Part shown: positions 7,660 through 15,306 of the stretch, piece after piece
Position numbering within the stretch: position 1 is the first letter of the stretch
How the letters are laid out: each line of letters starts with the position of its first letter
Source: Actinomycetales bacterium
Lineage (GTDB): Bacteria; Actinomycetota; Actinomycetes; Actinomycetales; Kineosporiaceae
DNA length: 36,258 bases
Assembly: GCA_012719445.1 (NCBI GenBank)
Contig: JAAYAH010000062.1
Span: forward strand, 1 to 36,258
Direction: 5' to 3'
Program-made: the position numbers and the translations under genes
The notes under the pieces: generated by a model
Told to the model about the DNA's origin: nothing
Databases searched by the model: none
The model's input: the letters and a program-made list of their open reading frames with translations, nothing else

Positions 7660-8379
7660 ATGAGCCAGTTCGCCACCCCCGCCCGTCTCGGCGCCGAGTT
7701 CCTCGGCACCTTCTGGCTCGTCCTCGGCGGCTGCGGGACCGCCGTCCTCGCCGCCGGGGAACCGGCCGCGGTCGGGGCGCTCGGTGTCGCCCTCGCCTTC
7801 GGGCTCACCGTCGTCACCATGGCCTATGCGGTCGGGCACGTCTCCGGCGCCCACTTCAACCCCGCGGTGACCGTCGGGCTCGCCGTCGCCCGCCGGTTCT
7901 CCTGGCGCGAGGTACCGGCCTACGTGATCACCCAGGTCGTCGCGGCCGTCGCCGCCGCGGCGGTGCTGCTCGCCGTCGCGTCGGGCCGGGACGGGTTCTC
8001 GGTCTCCGACGGCTTCGCGACCAACGGGTTCGGCGACAGCTCCCCCGGCGGCTACTCGCTCCTGGCCGCACTGATCGTCGAGGTCGTGGCCACGGCCTTC
8101 TTCGTCTACGTCATCCTCGGGGCGACCGGGGAGGGAGCCCCGGCCGGGTTCGCCCCGCTGGCCATCGGCCTCGCCCTCACCCTCGCCCACTTCGTCACCA
8201 TCCCGGTCACCAACGCCTCGCTGAACCCGGCCCGGTCCACCGGCCCCGCCCTGTTCGCGGGGACGGAGCACCTCGGCCAGCTCTGGCTGTTCTGGGTGGC
8301 ACCGCTGGCGGGCGCCGCTCTCGCCGGCGCGACCCACGCCCTGCTCACGGGGGGACGTCGACCCGCCGGTACGCGGTAG
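7660..8379 (+). CDS. aqpZ: aquaporin Z-type water channel
   Basis: This is a six-helix MIP-family channel for water across the cytoplasmic membrane. Both pore half-helix signatures are intact: HFNPAVT with NPA at 67-69 and LNPARS with NPA at 189-191. The selectivity-filter positions include His177 ([11 protein letters not shown]) and Arg192, which marks a water-selective aquaporin rather than a glycerol facilitator. The 239-aa length is typical. The frame stays open far upstream, but the ATG at 7660 is preceded by AGGAAGG (7647-7653) at good spacing and begins the conserved first helix, so I chose it. The gene is divergent from icd and appears monocistronic. Confidence 0.93.
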   Translation: MSQFATPARLGAEFLGTFWLVLGGCGTAVLAAGEPAAVGALGVALAFGLTVVTMAYAVGHVSGAHFNPAVTVGLAVARRFSWREVPAYVITQVVAAVAAAAVLLAVASGRDGFSVSDGFATNGFGDSSPGGYSLLAALIVEVVATAFFVYVILGATGEGAPAGFAPLAIGLALTLAHFVTIPVTNASLNPARSTGPALFAGTEHLGQLWLFWVAPLAGAALAGATHALLTGGRRPAGTR

Positions 8380-8464
8380 CCGAACGGCTCCGGCCGGGAC
8401 GTCGCGGGAGGCGAGGCCCCTCAGGACGGTCAAGCCGGCCGGCACAGGTGACGACACCCCGGGC

Positions 8465-8968
8465 GTGCAGGAACTCCGGATCACGGCGGCAGCGCTCTCG
8501 GCCCCCGACCCGCTGCCGCGGCTGTGCGCGCGGCACGGCGAGGCCGCGGAGACCTGGCGGGCCGTCACCTTCGGCTCCCGGCTGCCGTGGTGGGGACGTC
8601 TGGTGGTCGTCCTCGGGTTCATGACGGTGACGACCGCCCTGCGACGCCACCGGCTCCACGTTCCGGCCTGGCCGTTCTGCCGCCGTTGCGTCCGGCGCAG
8701 GAGGGTGACGGCGGGGCTGGCGGTGGCCCTCGGCCTCGGCTGGCTGATCGCCTCGACCGCTGTCGCCGTCGGCTACGGGGTCGGCACCGTCGTGGGGGTT
8801 CTCGGCCTGTGCTCCGGCATCATGCTCACCAGATCCGTGACCGTGATCATGCTGTTCCCCGCGGACTGGTCCGCCATCGTCGGCGGCGTGGTGACCGCCG
8901 ACGGCGAGGAGCTGTCCGTTCCCCGCGCCGCCGACGCCTTCGCGAACGCGCTGCCCGGCTCACGCTGA
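8465..8968 (+). CDS. small membrane protein with paired Cys motifs, unknown function
   Basis: I do not recognise a named function for this 167-aa protein. The cytosolic N-terminus has Cys21 and His24 (RLCARHG). A hydrophobic segment follows at 42-59, then a loop with AWPFCRRCVRRRR (Cys72, Cys75), then two hydrophobic segments at about 82-105 and 107-130, and a short soluble tail. CxxH plus CxxC could form a small zinc site next to the membrane. The GTG start at 8465 has no strong ribosome binding site, so the start is uncertain. It lies 85 nt after aqpZ on the same strand and may be read through from it. A strong hairpin at 8982-9019 ends the unit. Confidence 0.65.
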   Translation: MQELRITAAALSAPDPLPRLCARHGEAAETWRAVTFGSRLPWWGRLVVVLGFMTVTTALRRHRLHVPAWPFCRRCVRRRRVTAGLAVALGLGWLIASTAVAVGYGVGTVVGVLGLCSGIMLTRSVTVIMLFPADWSAIVGGVVTADGEELSVPRAADAFANALPGSR

Positions 8969-8981
8969 CCCGCGCGGCCGG

Positions 8982-9019
8982 CCGGGGGCCCGCCGATCTC
9001 CCGATGGGCGGGCCCCCGG
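8982..9019. terminator. bidirectional hairpin terminator
   Basis: Perfect 13-bp arms, CCGGGGGCCCGCC (8982-8994) and GGCGGGCCCCCGG (9007-9019), enclose a 12-nt loop. It sits between two converging genes, 13 nt after the stop of the + gene and 30 nt after the stop of mdh on the other strand, so it can serve both. Confidence 0.75.
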
Positions 9020-9049
9020 TACCCGGCCCGCGACCGCGGGGCGGCGGGG

Positions 9050-10006
9050 CTAGAGGGTGGCGACGTCCGCGGCCTTGGCCCGGACGGCGTCCGCCGCCTC
9101 GCGCAGCCCGGACAGCTCGGAGTCGGTGAGGTCGCGCTCGACGACGCGGCGGACCCCGCCTGCCCCGAGCTCCGCCTCGACGCCGAGGTAGACGCCCTCG
9201 ATGCCGTACTGCCCGTCGACCCAGGTGCACACCGGCATGACGACACCGGAGTCCTCGGCGACGGCCCGCGCCATCCGGGCGGCGGCCGCGGACGGCGCGT
9301 AGTAGGCCGACCCCGTCTTGAGCAGGGCGACGACCTCGGCCCCGCCGTTGCGGGTCCTGGCCACGATCTCGTCGATCGTCGCGGCGTCGAGGAGGTCGGC
9401 CAGCGGCGTCCCGTTGACGGTGCAGGCGCTCGGGACCGGGACCATCGTGTCGCCGTGCGAGCCGAGGGTCAGCGTGCGCACCGCGCCCACCGGGACGGCG
9501 AGCCGCTCGGCGACGAAGTAGGAGAACCGGGCGGTGTCGAGCATGCCGGCCTGACCCATCACCCGCTGGTGCGGGAAGCCGGTGACCAGTCGGGCCAGCG
9601 TCGTCATCTCGTCCAGCGGGTTCGACACCACGATGACCACGGCGTCGGGGGCGTGCCGGGCGACGCTCTCGGCCACGCCGCGCACGATCTTCGCGTTCAT
9701 GCCCAGCAGGTCCATCCGGCTCATGCCCGGCTTGCGCGGCAGGCCCGCGGTGATGACGACGATCTCGGAGCCCTCGATGACCTCGTACCCGGTGCCGTCG
9801 GTCCCGGTGGTCTTCCCGACCACCCGGGTCTCGAAGCCCTCGACCGGCCGGGACTGGTTGAGGTCCAGCGCCAGGCCCTCCGCCCACCCGTCCCGGATGT
9901 CGGTGAGCACGACCTTCTCGAAGAGGTCGTACTCGGCGAGCCGCTGCGCCGTGGTCGAGCCGTAGAAGCCGGCACCGACGACGGTCACGGTTCCCCTGCG
10001 AGCCAT
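9050..10006 (-). CDS. mdh: malate dehydrogenase, LDH-like type
   Basis: Malate dehydrogenase interconverts malate and oxaloacetate with NAD(H) in the TCA cycle. The Rossmann motif is VGAGFYGS (10-17). The specificity loop GLPRKPGMSRMDLL carries Arg91 and Arg97; the arginine at the LDH-Gln position indicates malate rather than lactate. VSNPLDEMT follows, and catalytic His184 lies in LGSHGDTMVP. At 318 aa it fits the LDH-like malate dehydrogenases, not the 330-aa cytosolic type. The frame continues 13 codons upstream, but the Rossmann strand starts right after the ATG at 10006, which has GAGGGG about 12 nt upstream. It follows the 11-gene signalling cluster after 81 nt that contain both a hairpin and a possible promoter, so it may be separately transcribed. 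Confidence 0.93.
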   Translation of the reverse strand: MARRGTVTVVGAGFYGSTTAQRLAEYDLFEKVVLTDIRDGWAEGLALDLNQSRPVEGFETRVVGKTTGTDGTGYEVIEGSEIVVITAGLPRKPGMSRMDLLGMNAKIVRGVAESVARHAPDAVVIVVSNPLDEMTTLARLVTGFPHQRVMGQAGMLDTARFSYFVAERLAVPVGAVRTLTLGSHGDTMVPVPSACTVNGTPLADLLDAATIDEIVARTRNGGAEVVALLKTGSAYYAPSAAAARMARAVAEDSGVVMPVCTWVDGQYGIEGVYLGVEAELGAGGVRRVVERDLTDSELSGLREAADAVRAKAADVATL

Positions 10007-10035
10007 AGCGGTGGCATTCCCCTCGGTCGGTCCTC

Positions 10036-10056
10036 GGCCGCCCACCCGGGGCGGCC
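10036..10056 (-). terminator. hairpin between the STAND regulator gene and mdh
   Basis: Perfect 8-bp arms GGCCGCCC and GGGCGGCC enclose a 5-nt loop, 31 nt past the stop of the upstream gene. It could end the signalling operon, or lie in the mdh leader if the -10 at 10085-10090 is real. Confidence 0.45.
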
Positions 10057-10084
10057 CGGCCGCCTCGGACCGGCGACCGGGCTC

Positions 10085-10090
10085 AGGCTA
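10085..10090 (-). promoter_or_regulatory. candidate mdh -10 sharing bases with a stop codon
   Basis: On the minus strand this reads TAGCCT. Its TAG (10088-10090) is also the stop codon of the STAND regulator gene. It fits TANNNT about 79 nt upstream of mdh, but there is no recognisable -35. Confidence 0.3.
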
Positions 10091-12823
10091 TCCGTCACCG
10101 ATGCCGAGGCGAGCCCGGGTGTCGTCCACCAGCGGCCGGTCGGCCGGCGTGATCGGGTAGCGACGGAGCCGGCGCATCGCGTCGGCCTCGGCGAGCCGGG
10201 ACCCGGCCAGCTCCGGATCCCGGTCGGCGCAGGCCGCGGCGAGCCGTTCCAGGATCCGGGCGAGGTCGACGCTGCGGGTGGTGTGCTCCTGCGCGACCTG
10301 GTAGTGCCGCTCCGCGGCCGCGGCGTCCCCCGCGCGCAGGGCCAGGTCGCCGAGCGAGATCTCGGCCTGCGCCGTGATCCGCGGGTACTCGATCTGCCGG
10401 GCGACGGTCACCGCCTCCTCCGCCGCCGCCGTGGCCTCGGCCTCCCTCCCCCGGCCGACCTCCGCCTCGGCGAGCATGGCCAGGCACAGGCCCAGCAGGT
10501 ACGGCTCGCGGAGCTTCCGGGAGCGGCTGACGGCTCGGGTGAGCAGCCGGTGCCCGTCGTCGAACCGGCAGCCGTCCTTGGCGATCTCCCCCAGGTTGAG
10601 CAGGGCGATGACGGTTCCCCGCTCGTCGCGCCGCGCCTCGCTGATCCCGAGGCTGCGCCGGTAGTACTCCTCGGCGAGGTCGAAGTCACCGGTGTCGTGC
10701 AGGAGCGCCCCGATGTTGTTGACGGCGATGGTGACGTAACGCGGGCTGTCCACCTGCTCGGCGACCAGCAGGCACTCCCGGTGGGCCGCCAGCGAGGCGT
10801 CGTGGTCGCCGAGGGACCGCCTGGCCGCGGCGACGAGGGCGAGGACCGAGCACCGCCCGTCCGGGCGGCCCAGGTCGGGCCGCAGGGCCGTCGCCCGCTC
10901 CGCCAGGGCGACGGCTCCCTCGGCGTCGCCGTGCTCGAGCGACCCGACCCCCGCCCAGTAGGCGGCCAGCGCCGCGGCCACCGGATCGGGGGCCACGTCG
11001 GACACCGCCGCGAGCACCCTGCGGCACTCCGCGAAACGCCCGCGGACCCAGTAGTACTGCGCCAGACCGGTCACCAGGGCGACGTCGAGCAGCTGCCGGA
11101 CGTCGTCCGACGCCGGCCGTGAGCCGCCGACCCCGCCGAGGCCGGTGCCGCCCCCGGCGCCGGCCTCGGTTCCCCCGGCACCGGTCCAGAACCCGCCCGC
11201 GCCGATCCCGGACCAGGAGCCGCCGGTGGTGCCGTACCCGCCGGTGAGCCGGTACTCCCCGGTGCCCCGGAACTCGGCGGTGCTCCGGAACTCCCCGGCC
11301 CGGCCGGTCGCCCAGGCCAGCGCCGCCCGGATGTTGTCGAGGTCGAGGTCGACGGGGACCAGGTCCTCCGAGGCCGGCAGCTCGTGCCGGGACGGGTCGG
11401 CGGTGCGGACGATCCCGAGCATGAGCCGGGCGTGCGCGACGCGCACCGGCGCCTCGTGCCCGGACGTCACGAGGAGGTCCTGGGCGACCTCCCGGATGGT
11501 GTCCAGCATGCCGACCCGGGTCTCGTCCTCGGTCAGGGTGACCAGGCTGGCCTCCGCGAGCCGGGTCACCGCCTCGTCGAGGTCCTCGACGTCGAGCCCC
11601 GCCGCCTCGAGGACGGACCGCAGCGCCGCCACCGTCGGCGTCCCCCTGAAGGCGCCGAGCACCGCCATCACCTGGCGGTCCCTGGGCAGCAGCCGCTCGG
11701 TGCTCCACTCCACGGTGGCCCGCAGGGTGCGGTGCCGCCCCGGCACGTCGACGGCCTCGGCGTGCAGGCTGGTGACCCGCTCCCGGAGCTGCGCGTCGAG
11801 GGCTGCCGGGTCGTGGTCGCCGAGCTGCACGGCGGCGAGCTCGATCGCCAGTGGCAACCCGTCCAGCCGGCGGCACAGCGTGACGACCGCCGTCGCGTTG
11901 CCCGCCTCCACCGCGAAGGTCGGCAGGACCTCGCGCGCCCGCTCCACCAGCAGCACCATGGCCGGCGCTGCCATGATCCGGTCGAGTCCGGTGGCCGGGG
12001 AAGGACCTGCGCCGCTCGCCGGGGTCCCGCCGGGGGCCGGGGCCGGGCCAGGGGTGGTCGGCGACCGGCGCGGCAGCGGCGGCAGCCGGAGCGGTTCCAG
12101 CGGCCACCGGCGCTCCTCCGCCAGCCCCAGCGGGGTACGGCTGGTGACCAGGAGCTGGAGACCGGGGCACCGGGTGAGCAGCTCGGAGACCCCCGCGGCG
12201 AGGTCGGTGACGTGCTCGGCGCCGTCCACCAGCAGGAGGGCCCTCGCCCGCCCGATCCGCGCGGCGACGGACACCAGCGACGCCCCGCCGCCGGGGCGGC
12301 AGCCGACGGCGGCCGCGAGCGCCACCACCAGCTCGTCGAGGTCCCGCATCGGGCTGGCGTCGACGACGTGCACCTGGTCGAAGGACTCGGCGACCCGCCA
12401 GGCGATCTCGAGCGCCAGCCGGCTCTTGCCGACCCCGCCCGGCCCGGTGACGGTCACCAGCGGGTCGCCGGCCCCCCGCACGACCCGGCTGAGCACCCCG
12501 ACCTCGTACTCCCGGCCGACGATGGAGCTGACCGGGGCCGGGAGGTCGATCCGGCCGGCCCCTCGCTGACCGCCCGGCTCGGCGGTCGCCCTGGCCGCCA
12601 GCTCCAGCTCCCGGCGCGCCTCGGGGATCAGCCCGAGAGCGTCGGCGAGCGCTCGGACGGTGCGCAGCCGCGGACGCCGCCGCGAGGTGCGCTCCAGCAG
12701 GCTGATCGCCTGGACGCTGAGCCCGGACGCCTCGGCCAGGTCCTCCTGGGACATCCCCCGCGCGGTGCGGTGACCCACCAGCAGCCCGGAGAAGGTCACC
12801 CGCTCCGAGCCCCGCATGGTCAT
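10088..12823 (-). CDS. XRE-HTH / STAND ATPase / TPR regulator
   Basis: This 911-aa protein is a probable ligand- or partner-gated transcription regulator. Residues about 10-66 are an XRE/Cro helix-turn-helix (MSQEDLAEASGLSVQAISLLE). A STAND-class (NB-ARC-like) NTPase follows, with the sentinel SSIVGREYEV (99-108), Walker A GPGGVGKS (127-134), Walker B ALLLVDGAEHV and the arginine motif LLVTSRTPLG. A winged-helix segment comes next (about 400-480). After a Gly/Thr-rich low-complexity stretch (about 504-574), the remainder is TPR-like helical repeats such as AVNNIGALLHDTGDFDLAEEYYRRSL. I chose the ATG at 12823, with GGGGAG 5 nt upstream, over a longer open frame of Arg-rich noise. It is last in the signalling cluster, 61 nt after the FHA gene, and its ribosome binding site lies in a hairpin. 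Confidence 0.88.
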   Translation of the reverse strand: MTMRGSERVTFSGLLVGHRTARGMSQEDLAEASGLSVQAISLLERTSRRRPRLRTVRALADALGLIPEARRELELAARATAEPGGQRGAGRIDLPAPVSSIVGREYEVGVLSRVVRGAGDPLVTVTGPGGVGKSRLALEIAWRVAESFDQVHVVDASPMRDLDELVVALAAAVGCRPGGGASLVSVAARIGRARALLLVDGAEHVTDLAAGVSELLTRCPGLQLLVTSRTPLGLAEERRWPLEPLRLPPLPRRSPTTPGPAPAPGGTPASGAGPSPATGLDRIMAAPAMVLLVERAREVLPTFAVEAGNATAVVTLCRRLDGLPLAIELAAVQLGDHDPAALDAQLRERVTSLHAEAVDVPGRHRTLRATVEWSTERLLPRDRQVMAVLGAFRGTPTVAALRSVLEAAGLDVEDLDEAVTRLAEASLVTLTEDETRVGMLDTIREVAQDLLVTSGHEAPVRVAHARLMLGIVRTADPSRHELPASEDLVPVDLDLDNIRAALAWATGRAGEFRSTAEFRGTGEYRLTGGYGTTGGSWSGIGAGGFWTGAGGTEAGAGGGTGLGGVGGSRPASDDVRQLLDVALVTGLAQYYWVRGRFAECRRVLAAVSDVAPDPVAAALAAYWAGVGSLEHGDAEGAVALAERATALRPDLGRPDGRCSVLALVAAARRSLGDHDASLAAHRECLLVAEQVDSPRYVTIAVNNIGALLHDTGDFDLAEEYYRRSLGISEARRDERGTVIALLNLGEIAKDGCRFDDGHRLLTRAVSRSRKLREPYLLGLCLAMLAEAEVGRGREAEATAAAEEAVTVARQIEYPRITAQAEISLGDLALRAGDAAAAERHYQVAQEHTTRSVDLARILERLAAACADRDPELAGSRLAEADAMRRLRRYPITPADRPLVDDTRARLGIGDG

Positions 12824-12828
12824 CCCGG

Positions 12829-12852
12829 CTCCCCGGTCGGCACCGACCGGGG
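12829..12852 (-). promoter_or_regulatory. hairpin enclosing the ribosome binding site of the STAND gene
   Basis: On the minus strand, arm CCCCGGTCGG pairs perfectly with CCGACCGGGG (12831-12852), separated by 2 nt. The 3' arm supplies the GGGG of the GGGGAG Shine-Dalgarno sequence (12829-12834), only 5 nt before the ATG. The site would be closed unless the structure is opened by a translating ribosome, protein or ligand. The hairpin could also act as a partial terminator after the FHA gene. Confidence 0.55.
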
Positions 12853-12884
12853 GAACGGGGCAGCCGGTCCGGCCGGGGACACGG

Positions 12885-13946
12885 TCACGGCACCGACGGC
12901 GCCGCCGGGATCTCGCCGGGGGCCGCGCGCCGCACCACGAGCCTGGTCCAGGCACCGACGTAGACCCGGTCGCCCTCGTCGAGCTCGTGGCGCTGGTTCG
13001 GGGACACCGGGTCGGTGGGCAGCGGTCCGCTGGCCGGGCCGACGTAGGTCCCGTTCGCGGACTGGAGGTCCTCGATCCACCAGCGCTGGCCGTCCGTGCT
13101 CAGCTGGGCGTGCCGTCGGCTGACCCCGACGTCGGCGCTGCAGTCGATCTGCGGCGCGATGCCGCGGCTGGTCGAGTGCCGCCCGATGAGCAGGCTCCGC
13201 TCGGCGAGCGGGAGCACCTGCGGCATGCCGGGTGAGGGACACGGGTCGGGGCTCTGCTGCAGGGCGTACCAGCCGGGGTCGACCCACACCTCGACGACCC
13301 ACTCCGGGACGCCGGACGTACTCGCCGGGGCGGTGGGCGGCGCCAGCGGGTCCGGCCCGGCTGTCCCGACCGGCCCGGTGGCCCCGATGGACCCGGTGGC
13401 CGGGTCGTACCCCTGACCGGCCGGGTCGTACCCCTGACCGGCCGGGGCCGCGGCCTGCCGGCCGGAACCTCCCGGCCCGGACAGCGGGTCGTAGCCCTGG
13501 TGTTCCTCGGCGCCGGCAGGGGCCGCGGCGCCCGGCACCCCCAGCGGGTCGTACCCCTGCGGAGCCTGGGTGCCCTGGCCGACGAGCTGGTCGAAGGACA
13601 GCGGCTCCGGCCGCGGCATGGCACCGGTGGTGAAGTCGTAGCCGCAGTTCTCGCAGAACAGCGAGCCCTCGACGCTCTCGGCGGAGCAGTTCGGGCAGGT
13701 GACGTAGGAGGAACCGGCCTGGCCGAGGTACCCGCCGGGCCCGCCGGGGTCCGACGCACCGCCGAGACCGGGATCCGGGTAGCCGCCCTGGCCGGCCGGG
13801 GAGTACCCCCCGGCCGCGCCGGAACCGGGCGACGCGTACCCGCCCGCCGCGTCCGGGCCGCCGACTCCCTGCAGCGGGGTCCCGCAGACGTCGCAGTAGT
13901 CGGCCGCGATCGAGACGTGGCCTTCCGGACAGGTGAAGGTACTCAC
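12885..13946 (-). CDS. zinc-ribbon and FHA domain protein
   Basis: This is a phosphothreonine-binding adaptor, 353 aa and probably cytosolic. A first zinc ribbon (about 6-21) has the ligands CPEGH and YCDVCG. A Gly/Pro/Tyr-rich linker leads to a second ribbon (about 83-101) with CPNC and CENC. Another low-complexity linker (about 128-205) repeats the motif GYDP. The C-terminal FHA domain (about 255-345) has the canonical phosphopeptide-binding set GRHS, VSRRHAQL and SANGTYVG. There is no ETT-type phosphoacceptor motif at the N-terminus as in GarA/OdhI, so it is not the usual PknG substrate. It sits between the VWA and STAND genes and near PknG and a PP2C, so its ligand is probably a cluster member phosphorylated by PknG (inference). 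The ATG lies 45 nt after the VWA stop. Confidence 0.9.
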   Translation of the reverse strand: MSTFTCPEGHVSIAADYCDVCGTPLQGVGGPDAAGGYASPGSGAAGGYSPAGQGGYPDPGLGGASDPGGPGGYLGQAGSSYVTCPNCSAESVEGSLFCENCGYDFTTGAMPRPEPLSFDQLVGQGTQAPQGYDPLGVPGAAAPAGAEEHQGYDPLSGPGGSGRQAAAPAGQGYDPAGQGYDPATGSIGATGPVGTAGPDPLAPPTAPASTSGVPEWVVEVWVDPGWYALQQSPDPCPSPGMPQVLPLAERSLLIGRHSTSRGIAPQIDCSADVGVSRRHAQLSTDGQRWWIEDLQSANGTYVGPASGPLPTDPVSPNQRHELDEGDRVYVGAWTRLVVRRAAPGEIPAAPSVP

Positions 13947-13991
13947 CGCAGCACGCTCCTCAGGGAATCACCGACGTCGGCTCCGGATCTC

Positions 13992-15272
13992 TCATCGACG
14001 GACCCTGCTCGTCTTGGTGGAGCTGGTGTCGAGCGCCATTTCGTCGATCTTGCTCACGTCCCGTCGCAACCGAACGGTACCCGCTTCGGGGTTCTCGATG
14101 TCGACGACCTTGCGAAGCCGCTGGGTGACCTCCACGTTGCCGGTGCCGGCCGCGAGCTGGACGGCGCGGCCCAGCTTCGCCGTCGCGGCCGCGTCGTCCC
14201 CCGCGGCCTTGGCCGCAAGGCCCTCCTGGATGGCGTCGGCGAGCTCGGCCTGCCCGGTGTAGTGCGCGACGTGGGGATTGATCCGGGTGGTCAGCGCGTC
14301 GTCGGCCGACCACATGGCCTTGACGAGGGACTGGGCCACCTGCTCGCCGCCGACGGCGAGCTGGACCCTCGCCGCGAGCTGCTCGGCGCCGATCGGCTTG
14401 GCAGGCAGCCGGACGGCGACGTGGTAGTCGCGCGACTCGTCCCCCCAGGAGCCGGTCGGGTAGGCGCCGGTGAGCGGGTTCACCTGCTGCCGGTGAGCGG
14501 TCAGGTCCTCGACGGTCGGCGACACCTGCCGCACGAAGAGCACCTGCGCACCCTGCGGGGTCCACACCCGGAGCTGGGCCTCCGCGACGCCCCTGGCCAT
14601 CGAGGCGCGCATGAGCCGCTCGAACTCCGCGGCCAGCTCGTACGGCTGCGGGATGAGGTCCACCGTGCCGAGCAGCCCGGTGGCGATCCGGCGCAGCTCG
14701 GCGACCTCCCAGTCGGCGCCGACGCCCCTGGCGTCGCACTGGAACTGCCCGCGCGAGGCCTCGATGGCCGCGCTGAGCTGCTCCGGGGACTCGTGCTGGT
14801 TCTGCCCGTCGGTGAGCAGGATCGCGTGCCGCTGGGTCGCCGACGGCACCGAGGCGAAGACCCGGGTGGCGAGCCGCAGCCAGGTGCCCATCGCCGTACC
14901 GCCGTCGGCGCTGAACGAGGCGACGGCGGCCTTGGCCGCCTGCCGGTTCCTGGCGTCCATCCGGACCATGCCCGACTCGGAGGCCTGGAACGGGTAGGCC
15001 AGCCGGGCCTCGTGGCTCCCGGCGATCACCGCGAACCAGGTGCCGTCCAGGACGTGGTCCACGGCGGCGGCCGCCGCGGCCTTCGCCGCGTTGATCTTGT
15101 CGTAGGCCATCGACCCGGAGGTGTCCACGATGATGATCTCCGCGGCCTCACCGGAGCCGGTCCGACCGGCCTCACCGGCGCCCGTACAGGTGACGGTGAC
15201 GATCGCGTGGACGTCCGTGCCGCCGTCCGGCAGGAACTCGTTCTGGTAGACGGAGGTGGAGAACTGGGCCAT
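13992..15272 (-). CDS. VWA domain protein with intact MIDAS
   Basis: This 426-aa protein has no signal peptide and is probably cytosolic. An N-terminal strand region is followed by a von Willebrand factor A domain (about 45-225). The metal-ion-dependent adhesion site is complete: DTSGSM (Asp50), the Thr in DGGTAMGT, and Asp in LLTDGQN. A beta-rich middle region (about 230-330) and a helical C-terminus (about 345-390) follow. VWA proteins of this kind scaffold complexes with AAA+ ATPases and signalling enzymes, and both types are encoded nearby. GAGGAG precedes the ATG at good distance. It lies 34 nt after the PP2C stop and 45 nt before the FHA gene, so it is almost certainly co-transcribed with both. 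Confidence 0.9.
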   Translation of the reverse strand: MAQFSTSVYQNEFLPDGGTDVHAIVTVTCTGAGEAGRTGSGEAAEIIIVDTSGSMAYDKINAAKAAAAAAVDHVLDGTWFAVIAGSHEARLAYPFQASESGMVRMDARNRQAAKAAVASFSADGGTAMGTWLRLATRVFASVPSATQRHAILLTDGQNQHESPEQLSAAIEASRGQFQCDARGVGADWEVAELRRIATGLLGTVDLIPQPYELAAEFERLMRASMARGVAEAQLRVWTPQGAQVLFVRQVSPTVEDLTAHRQQVNPLTGAYPTGSWGDESRDYHVAVRLPAKPIGAEQLAARVQLAVGGEQVAQSLVKAMWSADDALTTRINPHVAHYTGQAELADAIQEGLAAKAAGDDAAATAKLGRAVQLAAGTGNVEVTQRLRKVVDIENPEAGTVRLRRDVSKIDEMALDTSSTKTSRVRR

Positions 15273-15306
15273 GGAACGCGGGCTCCTCTCGTGCTCGGGT
15301 ACTCCG

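Noticed and set aside
10088-12823. STAND protein as an antiphage (Avs-type) defence gene
   Set aside because: The N-terminal domain is a DNA-binding XRE helix-turn-helix, not a nuclease or membrane effector, and the gene sits in a conserved-looking signalling operon rather than a defence island.
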